Shown piece after piece: positions 1 to 9,589 of a DNA stretch of 64,000 nucleotides; position 1 is the stretch's first letter, and every line of letters starts with the position of its first letter. The notes below the pieces were generated by a model that made no database searches, was not told where the DNA came from, and worked only from the letters and a program-made list of their open reading frames with translations. The position numbers and the translations under genes are program-made. This stretch comes from Shinisaurus crocodilurus (taxonomy: Eukaryota; Chordata; Lepidosauria; Squamata; Shinisauridae): positions 126,360,402 to 126,424,401 of the forward strand of contig CM037877.1 in assembly GCA_021292165.1 (NCBI GenBank), read 5' to 3'.

Positions 1-730
1 ATTGGCCACAAATTAACAGAAATAGGGGATGGATGTGGGATGGATTAAAAACAACAAAATAACCTTTGGAGAATTGGTACCCATTTATTAGATACTAGAA
101 TAGAATGAATTCATTTGAAAATAAGACAAGAAGTGTTCAATGTGATATAGAAGAAATATTGAATATGTATACATTTAGATGGATATTTTACTGTGATTGG
201 TTTTAATTTTCTGAATTGGATTCCATGTCTGATGTTGATTGGGTTGGTGTTTGTTGGTATTTTTTTAGCAGTCCTTTGTCATGAAGGTATTCAATATCAT
301 GCAGGTTGTTTGCAATAGGGGAGTTCCCTGCCCCCTCTTTCCCCCAAAAAATTTCAGCCCAAAAAATCCCCTAGAGCCTTTCCTGACAGTTGAGGGACCC
401 CTAGGAAAGATTTGGGACATGGAGCACCCCTCTAATGGGGCAGGGTGTGTGTGAATCGGAAAATCAGATGAAGGGTGCTTACATGAGTGGCTCAAAACCA
501 TTTATTATAGGTAACCTCAGCACCAGTCTTAAGCTGCAGACATTTCAAATCAATATGATAATTTTTCTCTTTTAAGAATTCCAGTGAAAATGGATGCTGC
601 TAGTAATGACTCCACAGATCATACCACCTACCTACATCCTTCTTACAGAACACAAAGGAGAGTTTTGCACACCTTCACAAAATCACACTGCACAAAGCAA
701 TGGTTCACTATCAATCATAATGGTTCACTA
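1..730. other. Intergenic, no gene recognised
   Basis: AT-rich DNA with only short chance open frames on both strands. I see no domain, splice-flanked exon or clear repeat. A short direct duplication around AATGGTTCACTATCAA sits just before the CR1 fragment at the right edge. Confidence 0.5.
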
Positions 731-900
731 TCAACCTAGGGAGGTGGTGGGCTCTCCCAATCTGGAGGCATTCAAGGTGCAGCTGGACAGCCATCTGTCA
801 GGGATGCTTTGACCTGGATTCCTGCATTGAGCAGGGGGTTGGACTCAATGGCCTTGTAGGCCCCTTCCAACTCTACTTTTCTATGATTCTATGATTCTAT
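731..900 (+). mobile_element. CR1 LINE, 3' end fragment
   Basis: The 3' untranslated end of a chicken-repeat-1 type LINE, severely 5'-truncated. It starts near the conserved 'gggaggtggtgggctctccc' block and finishes in the diagnostic CR1 terminus of tandem ATTCTATG octamers at about 885-900. The same block recurs, mostly inverted, at 10976, 24893, 36752 and 51958, so the family is abundant here. Confidence 0.85.
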
Positions 901-1178
901 AATTTATTTGAGAACCACTGAGGCTGAAAGACAAACCATTTACTGAAGGGCACTGAATGAATGCATCCAGAGAAGCCCAGGGTTTCCAGAGCCAGTGAAC
1001 ACCCCCCGCGCCCATTTGCTGCCACTGCAGGCCTTGTTCCACCTCCTCCTGCTCCATACTTCCCAACTTTGCTGAATCAAAATGGAAAGGACACATGCAA
1101 GAAATTTCACAAAGCAACACTGCAACAGCCAGGCCTAGCTAACTTTCCCCATTGCTTTCAGTGGGACTTAAGCATGTC

Positions 1179-1324
1179 CAGGGCTTTTTTTCTGGTGGAA
1201 CTCACCGGAACTGAGTTCCAGCACCTTTTCTTCTATTAATTGCATTACAATTTAATCGCCATCTACTCCCGAGGAAATGTAATCCAAGAGTTCCGGTACC
1301 CTTTTCTCCAGAAAAAAAGCACTG
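1179..1324. mobile_element. hAT MITE with 8-bp target duplication
   Basis: A 146-bp non-autonomous DNA transposon. The ends read CAGGGCTTTTTTTCTGG on the left and CCAGAAAAAAAGCACTG on the right, imperfect inverted repeats of over 30 bp. Perfect 8-bp direct repeats AGCATGTC flank it at 1171-1178 and 1325-1332. The CAG...CTG termini and 8-bp duplication are typical of the hAT superfamily. It has no coding capacity. Confidence 0.85.
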
Positions 1325-1332
1325 AGCATGTC

Positions 1333-1640
1333 TAACTTTTTCTGGATTAAGGCTGGGGTGGGAAATCTAGTGTCTGTCTTGAAACATGTGCTTCCACTGT
1401 CAAAATTCCAGTATGAGGGGACAAAATGTTTATTTATTGAATCTGTTTATATTCACTGAATATAAATAGCTGATGCCTTGAGCGCCATTTTTGATGGAAA
1501 GGCAGGTTAGACATTTAATTTAAAAAAAATAAAATGACACCTTTCTGTTCAGAACTACCAGAGTAGCATGTAATTTAAAATAACAAATATAATGAAAATT
1601 CCATATAAAACTGCAAAGGACCAGGAGCTACGCGGCTAAT
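1333..1640. other. Intergenic, no gene recognised
   Basis: AT-rich spacer with a TTTATTTATTGAATC stretch that resembles the tail of an L2-type LINE 3' end. Too short and diverged to assign. Confidence 0.4.
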
Positions 1641-2480
1641 TTGACAGCTCAGAGCTCCCACTTGCACTCTCTGGGTCAAATCAGGTCAACTACGCTGGAT
1701 TAAGCACCAAGTCAGAATGAAACCACTTCGTAGGCAAAAGTGAAACCAGTTTATTTGCAGTAGTAAACAAGCAAATTAGGTCAGGGAGATAGGGGAGATT
1801 GGAATAGTAAACAAGCAATTAGATCAGGGAGTGAAATTGACAAAAGGGAAGATTAATACGCACAGGCAGAACTATCAAACAAAAAAGAACCTATGCTATT
1901 CTCATCTAACATTGAAGAATTGACCCTAGTCTAACACTAGTAACTATGACGGACTTACGGCAAAGTACCAAGGCGGTCTGCTTGGGGGTTGAGTGTCCGG
2001 GTTGGCCTGAGCCAACGACCTGCTCTGTGCTGCCTTGCACCTGGTTCCCAACAACACCTGGAAGCCTTGGCAGCTTCTTTTACCCCCTCACTTGCCCCCC
2101 CTCTTGATTGCCCCCAACCTCTCCTCTGCTGACAGGAAAAACTGGTCCTGCCACACGGGAGGGGTGCTGAGGTTTTTCGGCGCCACCTTTCCCCTGGTTC
2201 CTCAAGGGTGCTTGGGGGTGGTGGTGATTGAGGGTACTTGACAGCCCATTGAGAGTGCTTGGGGAGAAGAACCATTGAATCAAATGTAAATGTGTGTCCC
2301 GGACTTGGCAGCCCATTGAGAGTGCTTGGTGAAGACAATCTGGATCTGGATGCAAATGTGCATGAGGCTGAGCTCTCCCTGCCCTGGGCAGAGATTATGC
2401 AGGTGACTGGGGGGCAAAGTGTGTGTTCCTTCAGGCTTTCTCTCCACAAAAACATTAAAAGCCAGAAGCAGCAGCCATAA
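1641..2480 (-). mobile_element. Possible LTR-element fragment (uncertain)
   Basis: On the minus strand an AATAAA signal (about 1750) is followed by about 110 bp ending in ...TGTCA at 1641, a layout like the R-U5 part of a long terminal repeat. A partly repeated segment (CAGCCCATTGAGAGTGCTTGG near 2243 and 2309) lies upstream on that strand. I see no TATA box, partner LTR or target duplication, so both the class and the right border are guesses. Confidence 0.3.
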
Positions 2481-2929
2481 TAAAATGTATCATGAAGAGA
2501 AGGCCACACAGAAAGTGCATAACCAACAACAAGGTTAATAATAAAAGGCTTACTGAGAACAGCCCCTCGCCGGATCGTCACCTTGAAGTGGTGAGTGGGC
2601 TTGCGTGTTCCGATGAATCCTGTGAGCAATGCCGTCGGGAGCTATGTACTCCCAGTAGGGTCACCCATGGCGGTAAGGTCCGGGGAGAGGAACCAGACAA
2701 AGAACGATCCAAAACACAAAACATAAAGTCCTCAACGGCAGAACAGGCGGAAGATAATTAAACCTTAATTACAACGGCTGTGAAGGCGGATGAAGGCTGC
2801 AGCAGAGAATGGTTTTCCAATCGTCAGGGTAACCGTGCCATTGGATCTCTGCCGTACTCTGTCAAGTTTGTGTGGTGATTCGTTGTGCACCGATCTCCCC
2901 ACATAAAACAGTTTCACGCACAGGCGTCT

Positions 2930-2996
2930 TCCAACCCAACCCATCCAACCCAACCCAACCCAACCCATCCAACCCAACCCAACCCAACCAAACAAA
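2930..2996 (+). repeat. (CCAACC/CCATCC)n simple repeat
   Basis: About 65 bp of tandem AACCC/AACCCATCC units followed by AACAAAAACAAAAAAAG. It lies exactly between the 5'UTR-like part of the LINE and the start of its open reverse transcriptase frame. Confidence 0.85.
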
Positions 2997-3011
2997 AACA
3001 AAAAAAGTCCC

Positions 3012-4334
3012 ATGGCGACTGGCGAATGGCGAAAGGCCTTTGATACTGTAGATCGTACAGCTCTCTGGACTATCCTTATGAAAATTGGATGCCCCAATAA
3101 ATTTGTGAATATCTTGCGACTTCTCCATGACAACATGACGGCAACAGTTTTGGACAACAACGGCTCTCATGGTGCTCCATTTAAAGTGGGATCAGGTGTT
3201 AAACAGGGATGTGTTATCGCCCCAACATTATTTGCCATTTTCATCGCCATGGTTTTACATCTTGTCAAGGGGAAACTTCCCACCGGTGTGGGAATTATAT
3301 ATCGAACAGATGGAAAGCTTTTTAATCTCAGCAGGCTGAAAGCAAAAAGTAAGGTAATTACAACCTCCGTTGTGGAACTTCAGTATGCTGATGATAATGT
3401 GGTCTCTGCACATTCAGAGGATGATCTCCAAACTATCCTAAATGCTTTTGCAGAAGCATACGAAAAACTTGGTCTCTCACTTAACATCAAAAAAACCAAA
3501 GTGCTTCATCAGCAAGTGCAAGCCAATCCTTTGGTGATGCCATCTATCCAGCTTGGCGGGACAATACTGGAAAATGTCGATCATTTTCTCTATCTTGGCA
3601 GCTATCTTTCTGTTACAGCTAACATCGACAGTGAAATCCAGCATCGTCTGAGCTCCGCAAGTGCCGCATTTTCTCGAATGAAACATAGAGTGTTCGAGGA
3701 TCGGGATATTTGTAAGAAGACCAAAACACTGGTTTATGAAGCCATTGTATTACCAACTTTATTGTATGCCTGCGAAACATGGACTATCTATAAACGTCAC
3801 TTCCACCTCCTTGAAAGGTTTCATCAACGTTGCCTCCGGAAAATCCTGCAAATTACTTGGGAAGATAGGCGAACAAATGTCAGTGTACTGGAAGAAGCAA
3901 AGACTACTAGCATTGAAAAAATGATCCTTCAACGCCAACTTCAGTGGACCGGTCATGTTGTTCGAATGCCTGACTGCCGTCTCCCAAAGCAGTTACTTTA
4001 CTCCCAACTCAAGGATGGAAAGCGGAATATCGGTGGTCAATATAAGAGGTTTAAAGATGTTCATAAGGCTAATCTAAAAAAATGCAATATAAACATCGAA
4101 AACTGGGAAGCTCTGGCCCATGAACGATCTAACTGGAGGTTGGCCTTTCACAAAGGTTCCATGGACTTTGAAGAAGCCCGAGTGCAAGGTGAAAGGGAGA
4201 AACGTGCTAAGCGAAAAGCACGTCAAATGAATCCTTTACAGGACCATCTTCTATCTGGTAACCTGTGTCCTCACTGTGGGAAGCTGTGTGGATCTAGAAT
4301 TGGCCTCCACAGTCACTTACGGACCCATCGCTAG
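3012..4334 (+). CDS. LINE reverse transcriptase, C-terminal part, with C2H2 zinc finger
   Basis: A 440-residue open frame that would copy LINE RNA into DNA at the target site. Visible RT motifs are AFDTVDRTALW (motif A, residues about 9-19), GVKQGCVIAPTLF (motif B, about 63-75) and YADD (motif C, near 126). The C-terminal domain has the LLYACETWT and WTGHVVRMPD signatures of this LINE group. It ends in a C2H2 finger, CPHCGKLCGSRIGLHSHLRTH. The first ATG is arbitrary: the frame starts just upstream of motif A, so the endonuclease and RT N-terminus are absent and the product should be inactive alone. No stop or frameshift occurs in 1.3 kb, which points to a recent copy. It is a transposon gene, not a host gene. 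Confidence 0.85.
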   Translation: MATGEWRKAFDTVDRTALWTILMKIGCPNKFVNILRLLHDNMTATVLDNNGSHGAPFKVGSGVKQGCVIAPTLFAIFIAMVLHLVKGKLPTGVGIIYRTDGKLFNLSRLKAKSKVITTSVVELQYADDNVVSAHSEDDLQTILNAFAEAYEKLGLSLNIKKTKVLHQQVQANPLVMPSIQLGGTILENVDHFLYLGSYLSVTANIDSEIQHRLSSASAAFSRMKHRVFEDRDICKKTKTLVYEAIVLPTLLYACETWTIYKRHFHLLERFHQRCLRKILQITWEDRRTNVSVLEEAKTTSIEKMILQRQLQWTGHVVRMPDCRLPKQLLYSQLKDGKRNIGGQYKRFKDVHKANLKKCNINIENWEALAHERSNWRLAFHKGSMDFEEARVQGEREKRAKRKARQMNPLQDHLLSGNLCPHCGKLCGSRIGLHSHLRTHR

Positions 4335-4418
4335 AGTCTACACAATCTTCTTTAGAATTTCCTCCTTTTATCCCGGAAGACAATCTTACTCGGTCACGAG
4401 TGATCGCCTGATGATGAC

Positions 4419-6076
4419 TGAGAACAGGCAATGCAGCAGACTGATGTGGGCTATAGAGAACTGGAACTGAAAGCACAATGCCTTAGAGCCAATTCCAGGT
4501 GCTTCCAGACGGAGGGCTCCTTCTATCAGTCAATCAAAAGGCACTGTGCAGCTATTCTGCCTCTCCCTCCTTGGCCAATTTTGTTTGTTAAGAAAAAGGC
4601 AGAAGGACCAGTGGGAAAACACGGGAGGGTTACAAATGGAAGACATTGTTTGGACCCCCCCACCCAATAAAATTTTGTGAATGAGGCAGGTTGATAGCAC
4701 AGTAAAAGCCTCATCTGAAAGCAACCTCAGGTAATTCTGGTATGGCAAGTCAGGAGGGCCAATGTACTACACATGAAATTAATAAAATGCAGCAGAGCGC
4801 TAGAAATACTAAAAGCAGTGATAAACTATAAACTCTTGCACCCCATTCATAATTTTAGATGTCATTTTCTTCAGTGAAAGAGCCACACATTCTTTAAACT
4901 TTTCTTCATATGTGATCCTTAGTCCACATTAGCTACTTGCATGCAACATGAAGTTTGTTCACTGCTTTCTTATGATCCATGTCATTTGACAGAATATTGG
5001 CATTATATTTCTTGTCATTTTAATGCAGTTGGCTAAATCCCAAGAAGATTTTTTAAAAAACATGTTAAATATGACAAATCCTTTCGCTAGCACTTGTGTG
5101 CAAAGTTGTAGGGAAATTATTTCCTACCCCATTAAAACATTGCTATCATCACTAAAGAGGTCACTTACCAGCTGAAATTCTCAAATATGCAGCCTGATCC
5201 AGTGTATGTTCACTCAGAAAAAAGCCCCACTGGGGACTGATGCCAGGTAAGTCTACTTAAGATTGCAACTTTAAACCCACCCACGACCTAGCAAGTGTGC
5301 TTTGGCTTGCAACCTCCTGTTGGTTTCTTTTAGTATCAGGGACATTTTCCTTCCTTTTTCTGGGCTGAATTATACATTTCATGCAGTCATGTTTGACTTT
5401 CTCCTGACTTTGTCTTTTCTTTAACTAAAAGAAGCCTTGAGTCTCTCTTCTGCCTCTTGAGGAACAACAGGGGGGAAAGAAAGGATCCTTAATGCTTTCC
5501 CCTCCAGCCATCTTCCTGCTCAAACTCACTTCCCAGTCTGGTTTTTCATCTGTAAAGGAAAAGATACCAGTACCCATACCTTTTTCTCTGGCGCTGGAAA
5601 AGAACTTGGGCAATTGTGATTTCAAGCATGAGGTCCTATATGAGAGGGCAAGGCAAATGAATCCTGAAAAATACAGTAACCTTTTGTTTGAACAAATTTA
5701 AAAATAAAATTTGTATGTTTAAAAATAAAAATAAACAACTTTAAAAATAAAATGGTATGTATTCACAGGAAATGCATCAAATGTGGCACCACTTCAGCTT
5801 CAATTAGTGATTTGTGAATGAGCCTTCAAAGACCTAACACAACTGACAGAGCTTTGATTTCACATGAGGCCACTTCAAATGCAACGCTTTTGAGTGGAGT
5901 CAGTGTACACAATCGGAGTGTATGATAAGTAAATGTAGAGTGGTGATAAGATGTACATGTTAGAATTCATCCCAATTGGAAGGATGAATGTGAGCTAAGA
6001 ATTTCATTTGAAAGTAAACCTAAAATCAAATGAAGGAGCAAAAGGTTTTTATGTACTTTTCATAGAGTATAATCAA
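4419..6076. other. Upstream intergenic region of Pcdh exon 1
   Basis: No coding region recognised. About 5195-5265 contains a remnant of a common palindromic squamate repeat (blocks like CACTCAGAAAAAAGCCCCACTG and GTAAGTCTACTTAAGATTGCAA). The rest is AT-rich and unremarkable. Confidence 0.5.
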
Positions 6077-6123
6077 TCTGCTTTTCAGTTTCAAAATGCA
6101 TTCACTAGTGGTCACTGTTGCCT
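6077..6123 (+). promoter_or_regulatory. CSE-like promoter element of Pcdh exon 1
   Basis: A block shared with the regions upstream of exon 3 (42630-42676) and exon 4 (52500-52548). It runs from CTGCTTTTCAGTTTCAAAAT through CACTAGTGGTCACTGTTGCC. The core CACTAGTGGTCACT differs at one position from the degenerate CTCF core CANNAGRNGGCRSY. It lies 226 bp before the chosen ATG, like the mammalian clustered-protocadherin CSE, which CTCF binds and which drives promoter choice. A second conserved block (GAGCTCCTCCCTC, about 6155) follows and may mark the core promoter. CTCF binding is inferred, not shown. Confidence 0.7.
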
Positions 6124-6348
6124 AAGGAAATATGTAAGAAAAATAAAAAACTCAGAGCTCCTCCCTCAGAGTGGCTGAAAACCCTGCCTGTTAGATTCAC
6201 AGCACAGAATGCAGCTGCACTGGAGACTATTTCAATGATTTCATATATGCCAAATTGGACAAGCTCCTTGGACTTTGCTCTTCACTCTTTCAAAGAAATA
6301 TTTTCTAAGAAAGAGAAGACACTGCTTGGCTCTGTGTTTGTGTTTGCA

Positions 6349-8706
6349 ATGTCTGTCTGGCAGAATGACTCTGTGGCAAAGCGGATGCTGCAGCTGGTTC
6401 TGCTCCACACAGCCTGGGAAATGGGGAGCGGCCAGCTCCGTTATTCTGTGCCTGAGGAATCCCAGCACGGCACCTTCGTGGGCCGCATCGCCCAGGATCT
6501 GGGGCTGGAAGTGAGTGAGCTGGTGCCTCGGATGTTCCGGATGGTGTCCAAAGGACGCAAAGACTATTTTGAGGTAAATGTGCAGAATGGGATCTTGTTT
6601 GTGAATTCCAAGATAGACAGGGAGGAGCTGTGTGCCAAGAATGCTGATTGTGCCATTCACCTGGAGGTGATTGTGGATAAACCTTTGAGAGTCTTCCACA
6701 TAGAGGTGGAGATCAGGGACATAAATGACAATGCTCCCATTTTCTCTGCAAATGAACAAATTCTAAGCATAGCAGAACTTATAACAGCACCAGGCTCCAG
6801 TTTCCCATTAGAGGGAGCCTCTGATGTAGATGTTGGTATTAATGCTCTGCTAACATACACACTCAGGCCCGATGAATATTTCATTGTAGAACAGAAAACA
6901 GATGACCAACACAATAAACCTTTGGCGATTGTTTTAAAGAAGACTTTAGACAGGGAGCAGATCCCTGTGCATCATTTATTACTCACAGCCACAGATGGGG
7001 GCAAGCCGGAGCTCACAGGCACAGTCCAGCTGGCGATCAACGTGCTGGATGCAAATGACAACCCTCCTGTATTCAACCAGTCAGTTTACAAGGTAACCTT
7101 ATTGGAAAATGCAGCTGCTGGAACATTAGTTATTAAACTGAATGCCACAGACTTAGATGAAGGGATTAATAAGGAAATATCCTATTTTTTTAGTAATAAC
7201 GTACCTGCACATTTCACAAATATATTTAGCATCAATTCCAACACAGGGGAAGTCAGAGTGATTGGAAAAGTGGATTTTGAAGACATCAGTGTATATGACC
7301 TTCAAATAGTTGCAGAAGATAAAGGTAGCTTGCCATTGTCTGGACACTGCCAAGTGATCATTGAGGTGTTGGACATGAATGACAATGCTCCAGAGGTGTC
7401 AGTCTCATCCCTCTCAGTGCCAGTGCCAGAAGACTCCCCACCAGGGACAGTCGTGGCCCTGATCAGTGTCTCAGATGGGGACTCTGGAGCCAATGGGCAA
7501 GTGAGCTGCTCACTGTGGCCTCCTGGGCTCCCCTTCAAACTAGCTTCCACCTTTAAGAATTACTATTCGTTAGTGTTGACTGAGCTCCTGGATCGGGAGC
7601 GGGTGGCTGAGTATGGGCTGACATTGATGGCACAAGACCAAGGAGTCCCATCTTTGTCAGCTACCATTAGCCTAGTAGTACCAATTAGTGATATAAATGA
7701 CAATGCACCCACTTTTGCACAGCCCTCCTACACTGTGTTTGTGAAGGAGAACAACCCACCTGGTGCTCACATCTTCACTGTGTCTGCCTCAGACCCAGAT
7801 GTGGCTGAGAATGCCTTGGTCAGTTACTGGATGGATGAGAAGCTCTGGCCCCTGTCGAGCTACATCTCGGTGCACTCAGAGAGTGGGAAGCTCTATGCCT
7901 TGCAGCCCTTGGACTATGAGGAGCTGAAGCTGTTGGAGTTCCAGGTGAGCGCCAAGGATGCTGGGCTGCCCTCCTTGTGTGGCAACGTGACTGTTCAGGT
8001 CTTTGTGGTGGATGAGAACGACAATGCACCTGCTGTGTCAAGGCCAGCAGAAGAGAACCCCATTCTTCTGGTGGTCCCTGTGGCATCTGGGCACATGGTG
8101 GGCAAGGTCCGTGCCCTTGATGCTGACTCAGGATACAATGCGTGGCTGCGATATGAGCTGCTTGAAGGGACCAGCGGACCTTGGCGCGTGGGCTTGTATA
8201 GCGGTGAGATCAGTACCAAACATGCTTTGGATGAGGCCGGGGGCAGCAAGGGTCAGAGCCTTCTGGTTCTGGTGAAGGATCATGGCAAGCCTCAACTCTC
8301 AGCCACAGCCACACTGAGTGTGTCATTGGTGACAAGCGCCCAGGCCATCAAAACTGATATCCGCCTTCCGAGGACAGTTGAGAGCTCAAAGCCCCAGGTG
8401 GATACGGTCAATGTCTACCTGATCATTGCCATCTGCTCGGTATCCAGCTTGTTCCTATTGGCCGTCATCTTGTATGTGGCCCTGCGATGCCACTGCCCAG
8501 CGAAGGAGTCAGTGGTGTATGGTCCCGGCACGGCCACCCTGGTATGCGCCAGTGAAGTGGGCAGCTGGTCCTATTCAAATCGCCACAGCCACATCCTGGC
8601 CGGTGTGAGTGGAGAGGCTGGTGCCAAGAGTGACCTCATGGTTTTCAGCCCCAGCGTTCCTGCTTCTGCTGAGAATGGGAAACAGCAGGACCTGCTCTGT
8701 GCAACG
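6349..8706 (+). CDS. PCDHA: Protocadherin alpha variable exon 1
   Basis: Encodes the extracellular, membrane-spanning and proximal cytoplasmic part of a clustered protocadherin alpha, a neuronal homophilic adhesion receptor. The chosen start ([14 protein letters not shown]) precedes a hydrophobic signal ([15 protein letters not shown]) and the mature QLRYSVPEE start of EC1. Calcium-binding linkers follow at residues 124 (DINDNAPIF), 234 (DANDNPPVF), 342 (DMNDNAPEV), 448 (DINDNAPTF) and 555 (DENDNAPAV), then EC6 and a helix at about 690-713 ([20 protein letters not shown]). The tail carries [18 protein letters not shown] and [12 protein letters not shown], both alpha-type. It ends at a phase-0 donor ACG|GTTAGT; without splicing, ten more codons (VSKQLWVFL) precede a stop. 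The frame is open upstream as far as a TTG at 6118, with in-frame ATGs at 6235 and 6247, but those starts would bury the signal peptide. Constant exons lie outside the window. Confidence 0.95.
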
Positions 8707-9175
8707 GTTAGTAAACAGCTGTGGGTTTTCCTCTGAGAAATGCTGCTGTTCCTGTAACACTGAAATATAATTTGTTGTTGTACTAATTCAGCACTGAATT
8801 TGAAGTTGTGCTTAATATCTGTAAGTATCCGCTTTGAATCATTAGAGTGCAGATAGATTATTTATGAAAAATAGGTTTGTTTCCCCCTATATTGTTCAGT
8901 TTTACAGTGTCTTTTCTCCTGAGGAATCCTCTTGTACATGACAGATTAATGTAATTCAGGGCATATCTACAGTACAAGTTTTATAGCTAAGTGGCATGCA
9001 TTCCTCCAAGAATCCTAGGAATTTAAATTACTAATCTGAAGATTGTGTGTTAGAGAACTCTAGTCTCCTCACCAAAATACACTCTCCAGGGTTCCTGTGG
9101 GAGAGGGAATAACTAAAAGAACACTTTTAAGTCTGTAGTGTATATACATATTAAAGACAGAGTTGAGTAGCAATA
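6949..9175 (+). repeat. Duplicated tract shared with 43510-45735
   Basis: From the start of EC3 coding sequence (6949) to about 8882 I find no difference from the copy 36,561 bp to the right. From 8883 to about 9175 there are about 15 substitutions or small indels in about 290 bp, after which similarity ends. This pattern fits gene conversion, or a duplication later homogenised over the coding region. Confidence 0.9.
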
Positions 9176-9589
9176 GCTGCTAACTTCCTTGTACTGTAAA
9201 ATATCGTTTTAATGGCAAATGTCTTAAGCTACACACATTTGCCTTGAGATGTCCTATCAAAATCAGTGGGGCTTCTGAGTAAACATGCAGTAAACATTGG
9301 CTGACCATTTCATAAAATAAGTGGTAAATTTTAATATCCATTCTCCTCAATATTTGTCAGTGCTACTTGTGAATATCAACAATTTTGCATTGATAGGTTC
9401 TGGGGTAATAAGCAGAGGTGTATAGGTCATCTGTCATCTGCACCATCTTTGTAATTCTTCAATGAGTCATAGCTGATCCTCAACAGATTGACTTGGAAGT
9501 CAATGAAACTTCTAAGTAAATGAATTTGGATTTGTGTTGGCAGATAGAAAGACATACTTATGGTGAGAACAAGGAGTGTTCTTTTGTTT
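9176..9589. other. Intergenic, no gene recognised
   Basis: AT-rich sequence past the end of the duplicated tract. It includes a short part of the palindromic squamate repeat near 9255-9300 (CAGTGGGGCTTCTGAGTAAAC). No coding signal seen. Confidence 0.5.

Larger units (their letters stand above)
2545..4418 (+). mobile_element. APE-type non-LTR retrotransposon, internally deleted
   Basis: A LINE copy made of an apparent 5' untranslated region (about 2545-2930), a (CCAACC)-rich tract and the C-terminal half of a reverse transcriptase ORF. It ends in a short 3' tail with GATGATGA at about 4408-4418. The endonuclease and the N-terminal RT part are missing, so 5' and 3' parts seem joined by an internal deletion, with the pyrimidine-rich repeat at the junction. 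The 3' end and the C-terminal zinc finger resemble RTE/Ingi-like LINEs common in invertebrates; I cannot fix the clade. The coding part has no stop or frameshift, unlike every other LINE here, which suggests a young insertion. Confidence 0.7.

Noticed and set aside
1955..2629. 224-residue minus-strand open frame
   Set aside because: No domain or signal; it overlaps the LTR-like sequence and the LINE 5'UTR, with low-complexity Pro/Arg/Ser content. Treated as chance.
6118..6348. Upstream TTG as the start of Pcdh exon 1
   Set aside because: Not an ATG and would overlap the CSE; the ATG at 6349 places the signal peptide correctly and matches exons 3 and 4.
7302..8249. Minus-strand frames inside Pcdh exons
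   Set aside because: Antisense shadows of the cadherin coding sequence, repeated identically in exons 1 and 3.
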